Shown piece after piece: positions 28,681-37,254 of a DNA stretch of 64,000 nucleotides; the stretch's first letter is position 1, and the number at the start of each line of letters is the position of its first letter. Source of the stretch: Streptomyces rimosus (lineage in GTDB: Bacteria; Actinomycetota; Actinomycetes; Streptomycetales; Streptomycetaceae); assembly GCF_008704655.1 (NCBI RefSeq), contig NZ_CP023688.1:1426001-1490000 (forward strand). Direction: 5' to 3'. The position numbers were made by a program, and so were the translations under genes. Under the pieces are notes generated by a model. It was not told where the DNA came from. It saw nothing but the letters and a program-made list of their open reading frames with translations, and did no database searches.

Positions 28681-29418
28681 ATGCCTCATACGCACCTTGC
28701 ATCACCGTTGTTCGACATCAGCCACGGTCAGGGCCTCCGCCAGTTCGCCGAACTGGCCCTGGCCCTCCTCCTGTCCTCCCTCATCGGGCTGGAGCGGCAG
28801 GTACAGCAGAAGAGCGCGGGGCTGCGCACCCACACCCTCGTCGGCGTGGGCAGCGCGCTGTTCATGGAGGTCTCGGTCCACGGCTTCTACGCGCTGCTGG
28901 GCACGGACGGCGTCGCGCTGGACCCGTCCCGGGTGGCCGCGCAGATCGTCTCCGGCATCGGCTTCATCGGCGGCGGCCTGATCTTCGTGAAGAAGGACGC
29001 GGTACGGGGCCTGACGACCGCCGCGACGATCTGGCTGACCTGCGCCATCGGCATGGCGTGCGGTGGCGGCCTGCCCCTGCTGGCCGTCGGCGCGACGCTG
29101 GTCCACTTCCTCGTCGTACGCGGCTTCCCGAAGCTGTTCTCGGGCCGCCGGCGTGCGCCGTATGTCGAGCGCTTCGAGCTGCGCCTGAGCTACCGCGCCC
29201 AGCACGGCCTGCTGGGCCGGATGCTGGAGATGTGCACCAGCAGCGGTTTCCAGGTGACCGACGTCCAGGTGGAGACGGGTACGGACGACCAGGTGCCGGC
29301 CGAGGTGCTGCTGCGCCTGGAGGGCCGGGGCTCGGCGCACCCGCTCGTGGAGCGGCTGACGGAACTGGACGGGGTGCGCGGGGTGTCCATGGGACAGGAA
29401 TCGGACCGTACGGAGTGA
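28681..29418 (+). CDS. MgtC/SapB-family membrane protein
   Basis: A 245-residue protein. The N-terminal hydrophobic domain (about 15-145) has the family signature SLIGLERQ and the GLRTHTLVGVGSALF and SGIGFIGGGLI segments, followed by GLTTAATIWLTCAIGMACG. The C-terminal soluble domain (about 155-245) is ACT-like. MgtC proteins modulate the F-type ATPase and help growth in low magnesium; a transporter role is not proven. The start may be ATG 28681 or the in-frame ATG 28666; neither has a strong ribosome site. Confidence 0.85.
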   Translation: MPHTHLASPLFDISHGQGLRQFAELALALLLSSLIGLERQVQQKSAGLRTHTLVGVGSALFMEVSVHGFYALLGTDGVALDPSRVAAQIVSGIGFIGGGLIFVKKDAVRGLTTAATIWLTCAIGMACGGGLPLLAVGATLVHFLVVRGFPKLFSGRRRAPYVERFELRLSYRAQHGLLGRMLEMCTSSGFQVTDVQVETGTDDQVPAEVLLRLEGRGSAHPLVERLTELDGVRGVSMGQESDRTE

Positions 29419-29449
29419 CAGGGGCGGAGAGGGAACCGGTGAGCACGGC

Positions 29450-29890
29450 ATGGTGAACGTGAACGCGGCCTGGCCGGAGGACGCCCCCGGAGTGCTGCGG
29501 CTGCCCTCCGGACGTACGGTGCGGGGCCGCGGCCTGCGCCATCCGCTGCCGCCGGGCCCGGAGCCCGAGTTCGCCGTGTACCTGCTCGGCAAGGAGCCGC
29601 CCGAGGTCCCCTGGGAGCACCGCTGGCTGCGCTGGCCGGACTTCCGGCTTCCGTCCGACCGGGCGGCGGCCCGTGACGTGCTCGCCGAGGCGTGGGAGCG
29701 CGCGGGCACCGAACGCGTCGAGCTGGCCTGCGGCGGCGGTCGCGGCCGTACCGGTACGGCGCTGGCCTGCCTCGCCGTCCTGGACGGGGTGCCGGCCGAC
29801 CAGGCGGTGGATTTCGTACGCCGCGGCTACGACCCCCGCGCCGTCGAGACGCCCTGGCAGCGGCGTTACGTGAGCCGCTTCGGACGCTGA
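29450..29890 (+). CDS. small protein-tyrosine-phosphatase-fold protein
   Basis: A 146-residue protein with the Cys-X5-Arg phosphatase loop CGGGRGRTGTA (C94, R100) and an upstream WPDF motif whose D64 fits the general acid position. The length and motif resemble compact dual-specificity phosphatases. It probably removes phosphate from a phosphotyrosine or phosphoinositide-like substrate. It follows the mgtC-like gene by 31 bases on the same strand and is convergent with the NanT-like gene, their ends overlapping by 25 bases. Confidence 0.75.
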   Translation: MVNVNAAWPEDAPGVLRLPSGRTVRGRGLRHPLPPGPEPEFAVYLLGKEPPEVPWEHRWLRWPDFRLPSDRAAARDVLAEAWERAGTERVELACGGGRGRTGTALACLAVLDGVPADQAVDFVRRGYDPRAVETPWQRRYVSRFGR

Positions 29891-31395
29891 CCACCGGGGC
29901 CGGGCGCCGGGCCGGCGCCGGGCGCCGGCCCCGTACCGCCCGCCGCACCCGTACCGCTCCCGTCGCCCGGCACCAGGTGATCGCCCACCACCTCCCGGTC
30001 CACCAGGCGGGCCAGCCGTACCGGTACGTCGCCGCCCACCAGGACGATGACGACCAGCGTCAGCCCGAAGGTGAGGACGGCCAGCGCCCGGCCCAGTGAC
30101 ATGCCCTCGGCGAGCCGGGCGCCGAGCACCGGGGCGACCGCGCCGCCGAGCGCGCCGACGTTGTAGACGAAGCCGAGCGAGGCGGCGCGGACCGGGGTCG
30201 GGAAGTGCCCGGCGATGTATTTCGGCAGGATGCCCGAGATGCCCTGGCCCAGGGCGAGCAGCCCGAAGAGCAGGACTCCCAGGGCGACCAGGTTGTCCTG
30301 TACCGCGAACACCGGGAAGACGAAGGCCAGGGAGGCCAGCAGCGTGCCGGCGTACGCGCGCCGGGTGCCGAACCGGTCGCCCGTAAAGCCGGCCAGCCAG
30401 CAGCCCGCCGTCGTGCCGAACCCGGCGTAGAACATCACGTCGGCGACCTGGGCGGGCGCGTACCCCAGCTCGGTCTTGAGGTAGGTGGGCAGCAGCGCCT
30501 GGACGGGCCAGCTGTAGAGGAAGGCGCAGAACACGGTGACCGTCAGGGACACGTACAGCACCCGGCCGCGCCGCCCGCCGAGCTGGACGGCGAACGCGGT
30601 CAGGCAGAGCGCGGCGAGCGCGGCCAGCCAGGGCACCTGTCCCGTACCGGCCGGGGTGAAGACGCAGAAGAGGGCGACGGACGCGACGGCCGCGAGCACC
30701 CCGTTGAACCATCGGCGGGCGCGTCCGGCGAACAGCGGCCGGAACGGGTTGGGGCGCTGCCCGCCGGCCGCCATCTCGGCGCTCCAGTCGCCCGCCTCCG
30801 GCAGCGACCTGCGGACCCACAGCGCGACCAGCACCGGCAGCACCCCGAGCCAGAACATCCAGCGCCAGCCCCAGTTCGGCACGACCCACCGGTAGAGCTG
30901 GGCCGCGAGGACCGTGCCGCCCGCGTAACCGGATATGAGGAAGCCGGAGGCGCGGTTGCGCAGGGCGGCGGGCCAGCTCTCCAGGACGTAGGTGGCGCTG
31001 GCGCTGTACTCCCCGGCCATGCCCGTGCCGATGATCAGCCGGGCGGTGAACAGGCTGGTGTAGTCCCAGGCGAAGCCGCAGGCGAAGGTGCCCAGCGAGT
31101 ACAGGAGGATGCTGGTGATCATCGCGGCCTTGCGTCCGTACCGGTCCCCCAGCGCGCCCAGCAGCGCCCCGCCGAGCCAGCGGGTGATGAACGCGCCGGA
31201 GACGAGGGCGGCGGCCTCGGCCGTGCTCAGGCCGAACGTGTCGGCGATCTCGGTCAGCACGAGGGTGATCAGGACGAAGTCGAAGCCGTCCAGGAGGTAG
31301 CCCACCCAGGCGGCGAACAGGGACTTCCACTGGCGCGGCGTCACCTGCCGGTACCAGGGCACCGGCCCGTCCCTCTCCGGGGAGCGCGCCCTCAC
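29866..31395 (-). CDS. nanT: sialic-acid-type MFS transporter (NanT-like)
   Basis: A 509-residue major-facilitator symporter. From PWYRQ onward it tracks E. coli NanT closely: AAWVGYLLDGFDFVLITLVL, the GDRYGRKAAMITSI loop, GMAGEYSASATYVLESWP and LRNRASGFLISGY. The family imports N-acetylneuraminate with protons. GTG 31395 overlaps the stop of the upstream aldolase gene in GTGA, a clear sign of translational coupling. The C-terminal tail is Gly/Pro-rich. Sialate as substrate is inferred from similarity and from the aldolase partner. Confidence 0.82.
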   Translation of the reverse strand: MRARSPERDGPVPWYRQVTPRQWKSLFAAWVGYLLDGFDFVLITLVLTEIADTFGLSTAEAAALVSGAFITRWLGGALLGALGDRYGRKAAMITSILLYSLGTFACGFAWDYTSLFTARLIIGTGMAGEYSASATYVLESWPAALRNRASGFLISGYAGGTVLAAQLYRWVVPNWGWRWMFWLGVLPVLVALWVRRSLPEAGDWSAEMAAGGQRPNPFRPLFAGRARRWFNGVLAAVASVALFCVFTPAGTGQVPWLAALAALCLTAFAVQLGGRRGRVLYVSLTVTVFCAFLYSWPVQALLPTYLKTELGYAPAQVADVMFYAGFGTTAGCWLAGFTGDRFGTRRAYAGTLLASLAFVFPVFAVQDNLVALGVLLFGLLALGQGISGILPKYIAGHFPTPVRAASLGFVYNVGALGGAVAPVLGARLAEGMSLGRALAVLTFGLTLVVIVLVGGDVPVRLARLVDREVVGDHLVPGDGSGTGAAGGTGPAPGAGPAPGPGGQRPKRLT

Positions 31396-32321
31396 AGCAG
31401 CCCGGCCTCCTCCAGGCACCGCCGGACGCGGCCGACGGCAGCCTCGTCCAGCGGCACCTGCGGCGGCGCGGTGGCCGGGCAGGCGATGACGCCCTGGAGG
31501 TGCAGGGCCGCCTTGAAGGCGCCCAGCGCGGAGGAGTTGCGGCCCATCACCGCCGGGTCGCCCGCGTCGGTGAGCGCGAAGAGCGCGGCGAGCCGGTCCT
31601 GTTCGGCGGCGGCCTCGCGCCAGCGGCCCGCGGCGGCGTGCTCGTAGAGGCGTACGTAGCCGTGCGGATCGACGTTGCCGAGGCCGGGCACGACACCGTG
31701 GGCGCCCGCCAGCAGGGCGCCGTCCACGGTCAGCTCCGATCCGGTGAGCACGGCGAAGTCCGGTGCCTGCGCGCGCACCCGTACCAGCAGGCGCCGCAGC
31801 GCGCCGTCCTCGCCGCTGCTGTCCTTCAGGCCCGCCAGTACGCCGTCCCGCGCGAGCGTGACCACCGTGTCGGCCGGCAGTTTGGTGTGCACGGCCATCG
31901 GAATGTCGTACGCGAACAGCGGCAGCCCGGCGCCGTCGCGCACCCGCCGGAAGTGGTCGGCGATCTCCGCGGGGTGGGTGCGCGTGTAGTAGGGGGCGGT
32001 GGCCACGATCGCGTCGGCGCCCAGGCCGCGGGCCTGCCGGGCGTGCTCCAGCACGCGCGGCGTGGTCATGTCGATGACCCCGGCCAGGACGGGCAGCCGT
32101 CCCGCGGCCGCCTCGGCCACCGTTTCGACGACGGTACGGCGCTGCGCGTCGGTCAGATAGGCGGCCTCCCCGCTGGAGCCGAGGACGAACAGCCCGCTCA
32201 CTCCGGCCGCGATGAGCCGTCCGGTGAGGGCGGCCAGCGAGCCGGTGTCGATCCGGCCGTCCGGGGTCAGCGGTGTGCACAGCGGCGGGACGACTCCGGT
32301 GAGGGGGGCGGGAAGCGGCAT
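31392..32321 (-). CDS. N-acetylneuraminate lyase / DHDPS-family aldolase
   Basis: A 309-residue class I aldolase. Schiff-base lysine K166 lies in LAGLKDSSG and the proton-shuttling tyrosine Y138 in FAYDIP; E. coli NanA has K165 and Y137, and the GSSGEA loop (residues 49-54) matches the carboxylate-binding motif. Its stop overlaps the start of the NanT-like gene, so sialate or a related 2-keto-3-deoxy sugar acid is the likely substrate; biosynthetic DapA is less likely in this setting. GGAGG lies 10 bases before ATG 32321. First gene of the operon, with its own promoter and operator. Confidence 0.82.
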   Translation of the reverse strand: MPLPAPLTGVVPPLCTPLTPDGRIDTGSLAALTGRLIAAGVSGLFVLGSSGEAAYLTDAQRRTVVETVAEAAAGRLPVLAGVIDMTTPRVLEHARQARGLGADAIVATAPYYTRTHPAEIADHFRRVRDGAGLPLFAYDIPMAVHTKLPADTVVTLARDGVLAGLKDSSGEDGALRRLLVRVRAQAPDFAVLTGSELTVDGALLAGAHGVVPGLGNVDPHGYVRLYEHAAAGRWREAAAEQDRLAALFALTDAGDPAVMGRNSSALGAFKAALHLQGVIACPATAPPQVPLDEAAVGRVRRCLEEAGLL

Positions 32322-32344
32322 CGGCAGGGACCTCCACATTCCGG

Positions 32345-32362
32345 ACATCGGACGTCCCATGT
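32345..32362. promoter_or_regulatory. 18-bp near-perfect operator palindrome
   Basis: ACATCGGACGTCCCATGT is symmetric at 16 of 18 positions (ACAT outer arms, GACGTC centre). It lies between the promoter and the aldolase start codon, where a bound repressor would block transcription. Confidence 0.6.
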
Positions 32363-32379
32363 TGGCGGGTGTGCGGGTG

Positions 32380-32408
32380 AATGTGGTCCAGCCGCCCAGG
32401 CGTGTCAA
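32380..32408 (-). promoter_or_regulatory. promoter of aldolase-nanT operon
   Basis: On the minus strand a perfect TTGACA (32408-32403) is followed after 17 bases by CACATT (32385-32380). The leader would be about 55 bases and contain the operator palindrome. Confidence 0.65.
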
Positions 32409-32428
32409 TACGCACGGCCGGACCGTTC

Positions 32429-32458
32429 GTTGACGGGAGGTCAACCGCTGCCTAGCGT
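32429..32458 (+). promoter_or_regulatory. promoter with inverted repeat for enoyl-reductase-like gene
   Basis: TTGACG (32430-32435) and TAGCGT (32453-32458) are spaced 17 bases. GTTGAC and GTCAAC (32429-32434 and 32440-32445) form a perfect inverted repeat covering the -35 box, a likely regulator site. The start codon is 55 bases downstream. Confidence 0.6.
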
Positions 32459-32513
32459 GGCGCCGACCGGCCCGCGGTACGCAACGGCCGGGAAAACCGA
32501 GGCGGAGGCAGGC

Positions 32514-33740
32514 GTGACAGGACCGCAGGAGACCGCAGCACGGCCGCACGACCTGGTGCTGTTCGGCGCCACCGGCTTCGTCGGGCGGCTCACCGCCGCG
32601 TACCTGGCCCGGCACGCGCCCGCCGGCTGCCGCTGGGCGCTGGCGGGCCGCGACCGCACGAAGCTGGCGCGGCTGCGCGAGGACCTGGCCGCGATCGACC
32701 CGGCCTGCGCGGAACTGCCCCTGCTGCGCGCGGACGTGGACGACCCCGGCTCGCTGCGCGCGCTCGCCGCGGGTACCCGCGTGCTCGCCACGACCGTCGG
32801 CCCGTACCTCACGTACGGGGACGCGCTGGTCGCCGCCTGTGCGGAGGCCGGTACGGACTACGCCGACCTCACCGGTGAGGCCGAGTTCGTCGACCGGACG
32901 TATGTGCGTTACGACGCGGCGGCGCGCGCGTCCGGCGCCCGCATCGTGCACGCCTGCGGCTTCGACTGCGTACCGGCGGACCTCGGCGCGCACTTCACCG
33001 TCGGCCGACTGCCGGCCGGTGTGCCGCTGCGCGTCGACGGCTTCGTACGGAGCAACGGCACCATCTCCGGCGGCACGCTGGCCTCCGCGCTGACGGCCGT
33101 CTCGCGCCCCCTGGGCCTGGTGCGCGCCGCCCGCGACCGGCAGCGGCTGGAGCCGCGACCCGCGGACCGCACGGTGCGGGCCCCGCTCGGCCGCCCGTAC
33201 CGCAACGGCGCGGTACGGGCCTGGGGTCTGCCGCTGCCGACGCTCGACCCGCAGGTGGTGGCGCGCTCGGCGGCCCGGCTGGAGCGGTACGGGCCGGACT
33301 TCCGCTACCGCCACTTCGCCGCCGTCAAGTGGCTGCCGGTCGCCGTGGGCGCGGTGGGCGCGGCCTCCGCGGCGTGCACGCTCGCGCAGGTGCCGCCCGC
33401 GCGCCGGTGGCTTTCCGGCCGCCTGGCGCCGGGCACCGGGCCGAGCGCGGAGCGGCGGGCGCGCAGCACGTTCAGCCTGCGGTTCGTCGGTGAGGGCGGG
33501 GGCCGCCGCGTCCTGACGGAGGTCTCGGGCGGCGACCCGGGCTACGACGAGACGGCGAAGATCCTCGCGGAGTCGGCGCTGAGCCTGGCCTTCGACGATC
33601 TGCCCGCCACGTCCGGGCAGGTGACCACGGCGGTCGCGATGGGCGACGCGCTCACCGGGCGGCTCCGGCGGGCGGGCATCACGTTCCGGGTGGTGGCCGA
33701 ATCCAGGTCACGGGCGGAGCGTACGGCCCCGGTGGCCTGA
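32514..33740 (+). CDS. saccharopine-dehydrogenase-like / trans-acting enoyl reductase family
   Basis: A 408-residue NAD(P)-dependent oxidoreductase. The N-terminal Rossmann motif is LFGATGFVGRLTA (about residues 16-28), followed by GPYLTYGDALVAACAEAG and HACGFDCVPADLG, the pattern of mycobacterial trans-acting enoyl reductases (Rv2953 type) and saccharopine dehydrogenase-like proteins. GTG 32514 has GGAGG nearby. A hydrophobic segment around residues 280-300 suggests membrane association, as in relatives. The substrate is probably a lipid or polyketide enoyl group, but this is not shown. Confidence 0.78.
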   Translation: MTGPQETAARPHDLVLFGATGFVGRLTAAYLARHAPAGCRWALAGRDRTKLARLREDLAAIDPACAELPLLRADVDDPGSLRALAAGTRVLATTVGPYLTYGDALVAACAEAGTDYADLTGEAEFVDRTYVRYDAAARASGARIVHACGFDCVPADLGAHFTVGRLPAGVPLRVDGFVRSNGTISGGTLASALTAVSRPLGLVRAARDRQRLEPRPADRTVRAPLGRPYRNGAVRAWGLPLPTLDPQVVARSAARLERYGPDFRYRHFAAVKWLPVAVGAVGAASAACTLAQVPPARRWLSGRLAPGTGPSAERRARSTFSLRFVGEGGGRRVLTEVSGGDPGYDETAKILAESALSLAFDDLPATSGQVTTAVAMGDALTGRLRRAGITFRVVAESRSRAERTAPVA

Positions 33741-33755
33741 CCGGGCGCCGGTCCG

Positions 33756-34484
33756 TCAGCCGGTGCGCGCCTCGGAGAGGGCGCGCCGGCACAGCGCGTC
33801 GGCGGCCCGGGTCGTCTCCGGGATGCGGTATTTGGGCGTCAGGTGGAGGGTGTGCGCGCAGGCCCGGTCGAGGTCGATGCGATGGCCGACGGACACGAAG
33901 ACGGGCTTGACGCCCTTCTGCGTACGCAGGGCCCGCCCGACCACCTCGTCCCCCTCATCGCCGGAGCCGTCGACCAGCGGCGAGGACTCGCCGCGCTCCA
34001 CGCCGGGGAGTTCATAGCGCGAGGTGAACGGGTTCTTGGCGACGCCGATCGTGGGGAGCCCGGTGAGCACGCCGAGGTGGCTGGCGAGGCCGAAGCGGCG
34101 GGGGTGCGCGAGCCCGTAGCCGTCGCAGACCACCAGGTCCGGTGTGCGGCCGAGGCGGCCGAGCGCGTCCACGACGGTGGGGATCTCCCGGAAGGCGAGC
34201 AGCCCCGGTACGTACGGGAAGGAGACCCGGCCGACGGCGGTGGCCTCCTCGACGACCGCGAGGCTGACGGCGTCCAGGGCGACGGCCGCCGCGGCCACCA
34301 GGTCGTGCTCGTCGTCGTAGGCGACGTCCACGCCGACGACCGTCCCGGCGAAGCCCGGCTCGGGTCCGGACTGCTCCCGGCGCACATGGGCGCGCAGCCG
34401 GTCCTGGACCGCCAGCGCCTCGGTCTCGTCGGTGGGCCAGTGGGCCAGTTCGTCTTCGAGGGAGATCGTGCCGTCGTTCGTCAT
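33756..34484 (-). CDS. nfi: endonuclease V (deoxyinosine 3-prime endonuclease)
   Basis: A 242-residue DNA-repair nuclease. Signature segments are GVDVAYDD (metal aspartates), FPYVPGLLAFREIP with the PYIP-like wedge that flips the damaged base, and DGYGLAHPRRFGLASHLG with GVAKNPF. It nicks DNA near deoxyinosine formed by adenine deamination. ATG 34484 is preferred; the stretch upstream of it is low-complexity. Length agrees with bacterial Nfi plus a short actinobacterial N-terminal extension. Confidence 0.93.
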   Translation of the reverse strand: MTNDGTISLEDELAHWPTDETEALAVQDRLRAHVRREQSGPEPGFAGTVVGVDVAYDDEHDLVAAAAVALDAVSLAVVEEATAVGRVSFPYVPGLLAFREIPTVVDALGRLGRTPDLVVCDGYGLAHPRRFGLASHLGVLTGLPTIGVAKNPFTSRYELPGVERGESSPLVDGSGDEGDEVVGRALRTQKGVKPVFVSVGHRIDLDRACAHTLHLTPKYRIPETTRAADALCRRALSEARTG

Positions 34485-34621
34485 GGTGCGGCCACGGTAT
34501 CGAACGGCCTGGTGGGTGGGGTGCGGTGGGCGTGACTGCCGTGTGTGATGATGCGCGCGGTGCGCGTGTGGCGCACCGCGGAGTCGCCCCATACGGGCGC
34601 AGGGAGCAAGGGGGAACGGGG

Positions 34622-35188
34622 ATGTTCGCGATCTCGCTGGGTGACGACGGTGCCGAACTGCGGCCCCTGGAGCCGTACCACGCCGAGGAGTACCTCGCGC
34701 ACATCGACCGCGGCCGGGAGTACATCGGCCGCTTCATCGGACTGGCGGACGTCTGCACCGACCTCGACTCCGCGCGGGCGTTCCTGCGGTCGTACGCGGA
34801 GAAGGCGGCGGACGACAGCGGGCGGCTGTACGGGATCTGGACGGCGGACGGCACGCTCGTCGGCGGCGTCCTGTTCCGTACCTTCGACGCCGCGGCCGGG
34901 ACCTGCGAGGTCGGCTGCTGGCTGGAGGAGGCGGCCGTCGGGCGCGGACTGGTGACCCGGGCGATCCGGGTGATCGTCGACTGGGCGGTCGAGGAACGCG
35001 GCATCCACCGCGTGGAGTGGATCGCGGCCGCCGGCAACGCCGCGAGCATCAAGGTGGCCCAGCGGCTCGGGCTGGTGCGCGACGGGGTACAGCGGGAGAA
35101 GTACGCGCGCGGCGGCGTACGCCACGATGTGGAGATCTGGTCGGTGCTGGCGCCGGAGTGGCGGGAGCTGCGGGCGGGCGCGCGCTGA
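34622..35188 (+). CDS. GNAT-family N-acetyltransferase (RimJ/RimL-like)
   Basis: A 188-residue acetyltransferase. The acetyl-CoA motif is in CEVGCWLEEAAVGRGLVTRAIRV (split here as EEAAVGRGLVTRA), with the usual NAASIKVAQRLGLVRDG beta-bulge and C-terminal ending. The closest functional group acetylates N-termini of ribosomal proteins or small amines. ATG 34622 follows AAGGGGGAACGGGG. It is convergent with the TetR gene 18 bases away. Confidence 0.87.
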   Translation: MFAISLGDDGAELRPLEPYHAEEYLAHIDRGREYIGRFIGLADVCTDLDSARAFLRSYAEKAADDSGRLYGIWTADGTLVGGVLFRTFDAAAGTCEVGCWLEEAAVGRGLVTRAIRVIVDWAVEERGIHRVEWIAAAGNAASIKVAQRLGLVRDGVQREKYARGGVRHDVEIWSVLAPEWRELRAGAR

Positions 35189-35206
35189 CGGTGTCGGCGG
35201 GACCGG

Positions 35207-35890
35207 TCAGGCGGTCGGCGGCGGCGCCGACCGCGGCAGGTCCTCCAGAAGGGTGCCGAGCGCGCCGGTGACCAGCGCGCACACCTCGTCCGGGTCGGCG
35301 TCGGCGAGCGGCTGCTTGCCGACGACCACCCGCATCAGGCCGATACCGAGCATCCACGAGAGGGCGAGGTCGGCGCGCAGCCCGCGGTCGTCGGCCGTGC
35401 TGAGCGTGGCCAGCACCCGCGCGTAGTCGTCGCCCATCTCCCGTACGGCGGTGGCGATCTCGTCACTGTCGCCGATCGAGCGCAGGAACGTCTCCAGCGC
35501 CCGGTCCCCCGCCTCCTCGCCGCGGCGGCCGAGCATGCCGCGCAGGGCCACCTCGAACAGCTCGGCGGGCGGGGTGCTGTGCAGCTGTTCCTGGCCGCCG
35601 CGCGCCACCACCTCGCCGAACAGCGCCTTCTTGGAGCCGAAGTAGCGGAAGAGCAGCGCCTGGTTGACCCCGGCCCGCTCCGCGATGTCGCGTACGGTCG
35701 CCCGCTCGTACCCGCGCTCGGCGAACAGCGCCTCCGCGGCCTCCAGGAGCAGCAGCCGGGTGCCCTGCGCCCCGCGGCGGCGCGTCGCCATGCCCGCCTC
35801 GGTACCGCCCGGCACCCGCGGTACGTCCGGTCCGCCCGGTACGTATCCCGTACCGGCTCCCGCCCCGGCCCACGCCTCGTTCCCGGTCAT
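35207..35890 (-). CDS. TetR-family regulator divergent from P450
   Basis: A 227-residue repressor. The N-terminal helix-turn-helix (about residues 40-90) contains AAEALFAERGYERATVRDIAERAG (in parts) and ALLFRYFGSKKALF. An extra 33 residues precede it; the start at 35890 is kept because GGAAGGAG lies 7 bases upstream. The C-terminal ligand domain is typical. It is divergent from the P450-ferredoxin pair, and the 18-bp palindrome at 36027 is its probable operator, so the ligand may be the P450 substrate. Confidence 0.88.
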   Translation of the reverse strand: MTGNEAWAGAGAGTGYVPGGPDVPRVPGGTEAGMATRRRGAQGTRLLLLEAAEALFAERGYERATVRDIAERAGVNQALLFRYFGSKKALFGEVVARGGQEQLHSTPPAELFEVALRGMLGRRGEEAGDRALETFLRSIGDSDEIATAVREMGDDYARVLATLSTADDRGLRADLALSWMLGIGLMRVVVGKQPLADADPDEVCALVTGALGTLLEDLPRSAPPPTA

Positions 35891-35997
35891 TCACGTACTC
35901 CTTCCGCTCGCCCTGTACGCGCTCTCGCCGCGCGCACCAGCCCTCTGCCGCCCCCGGGGACCCGACGCACCGCCAGCACGCGGAGCACGCAGGGCCG

Positions 35998-36027
35998 TTG
36001 ACCGTACCAAGAGCCCCGCTCTACTTT
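35998..36027 (+). promoter_or_regulatory. promoter of P450-ferredoxin operon
   Basis: TTGACC (35998-36003) and TACTTT (36022-36027) are spaced 18 bases. The expected transcription start falls within the operator palindrome that follows. Confidence 0.65.
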
Positions 36028-36044
36028 GTAAGCAGCTGCTTACA
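36027..36044. promoter_or_regulatory. perfect 18-bp TetR-type operator
   Basis: TGTAAGCAGCTGCTTACA is a perfect palindrome immediately downstream of the -10 box and 14 bases before the P450 start codon. Its length and position fit a TetR dimer blocking the P450 promoter. Confidence 0.8.
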
Positions 36045-36058
36045 CGAGGGAGGCCCCG

Positions 36059-37249
36059 GTGACCACAGCCGACACGATGCCCCTTGCCTACCCGTTCAAC
36101 GACGCCGACGGACTGGCTCTGTCCGAGACCTACGAACAGGTCCGCGACCGGCCCGGACTGCTCCGGGTACAGATGGCGTACGGCGAACCGGCCTGGCTCG
36201 CCACCCGCTACGCCGACGCCCGGCTGGTCCTCGGCGACCGGCGCTTCAGCCGCGCGGAAGGGCTCGAACGCGACGAGCCGCGGCAGTCGGAGGGCCAGCG
36301 GGACAGCGGGATACTGAGCATGGACCCGCCCGACCACACCCGGCTGCGCACCCTGGTCGCCAAGGCGTTCACCGTGCACCAGGTGGAGAAACTCCGGCCG
36401 TGGGTGCGCGAGTTGACACACGGCCTGATCGACGAGCTGGAGGCCGCGGGCCCGCCCGTGGACCTCGTGGACCGCTACGCGCTGCCCATCCCGGTCGCGG
36501 TGATCTGCCGGATGCTCGGCGTACCGGAAGAGGACCGGCCCAAGTTCCGTACGTGGAGCGACGCCGCACTGTCCACCAGCTCGCTGACGGCCGAGGAGTT
36601 CGAGGCCAACCGCGAGGAACTGCGCGCCTACATGGCGAAGTTGATCGAGGATCACCGCACGACGCCGCGGGACGACCTGATGACGCGGCTGATCGAGGCC
36701 CGGGACGTCGGCGACCGGCTCTCCGAGCTGGAGCTGATCGACCTGTGCGTCGGCATCCTGGTCGCCGGACACGAGACAACGGCCACCCAGATCCCCAACT
36801 TCGTCCTGTCGCTGCTGGACCACCCGGGCGAGCTGGAGCGGCTGCGCGCCGAACCCGCGCTGATCAAGAGCGCCGTCGAGGAACTGCTGCGCTTCGTACC
36901 GCTCGGCAGCGGCGCGGGCTTCCCGCGCTACGCCACCGAGGACATCGAGGTGGGCGGCACACTCGTCCGTGCGGGTGAACCGGTACTGGTCGCCGTCGGC
37001 GCGGCCAACCGGGACGCGCTGCGCTTCGACGAGCCGGGCACCCTCAACATCACCCGCGACGGCAACCAGCACCTCGGCTTCGGACACGGCGTGCACCACT
37101 GCCTCGGCGCGCCGCTGGCCCGGCTGGAACTCCAGGAGGCGCTGATCGCCCTGATCACCCGGTTCCCGAAGCTGCATGTGGCCGGGGACGTGGTGTGGAA
37201 GGACCAGATGCTGGTCCGCGGCCCGCGCGTGATGCCGGTGGGGTGGTGA
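36059..37249 (+). CDS. cytochrome P450 (CYP107-like)
   Basis: A 396-residue bacterial class I P450. The I-helix oxygen motif is AGHETTA (residues 236-242), the K-helix ExxR is E275-R278, and the heme loop FGHGVHHCLGAPLAR carries the axial ligand C348. Sequence around FPFND, RFSRAE and MDPPDHTRLRTLV resembles the CYP107 group that hydroxylates macrolides and other secondary metabolites, or xenobiotics. GTG 36059 follows GGGAGG. The ferredoxin gene begins 5 bases after its stop, so the electron donor is co-expressed. No biosynthetic cluster surrounds it, so a detoxifying role is plausible. Confidence 0.93.
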   Translation: MTTADTMPLAYPFNDADGLALSETYEQVRDRPGLLRVQMAYGEPAWLATRYADARLVLGDRRFSRAEGLERDEPRQSEGQRDSGILSMDPPDHTRLRTLVAKAFTVHQVEKLRPWVRELTHGLIDELEAAGPPVDLVDRYALPIPVAVICRMLGVPEEDRPKFRTWSDAALSTSSLTAEEFEANREELRAYMAKLIEDHRTTPRDDLMTRLIEARDVGDRLSELELIDLCVGILVAGHETTATQIPNFVLSLLDHPGELERLRAEPALIKSAVEELLRFVPLGSGAGFPRYATEDIEVGGTLVRAGEPVLVAVGAANRDALRFDEPGTLNITRDGNQHLGFGHGVHHCLGAPLARLELQEALIALITRFPKLHVAGDVVWKDQMLVRGPRVMPVGW

Positions 37250-37254
37250 GCCGG

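Noticed and set aside
31392..32321. Biosynthetic dihydrodipicolinate synthase DapA
   Set aside because: Overlap with a NanT-like transporter and a dedicated operator indicate catabolism; lysine biosynthesis genes are absent.
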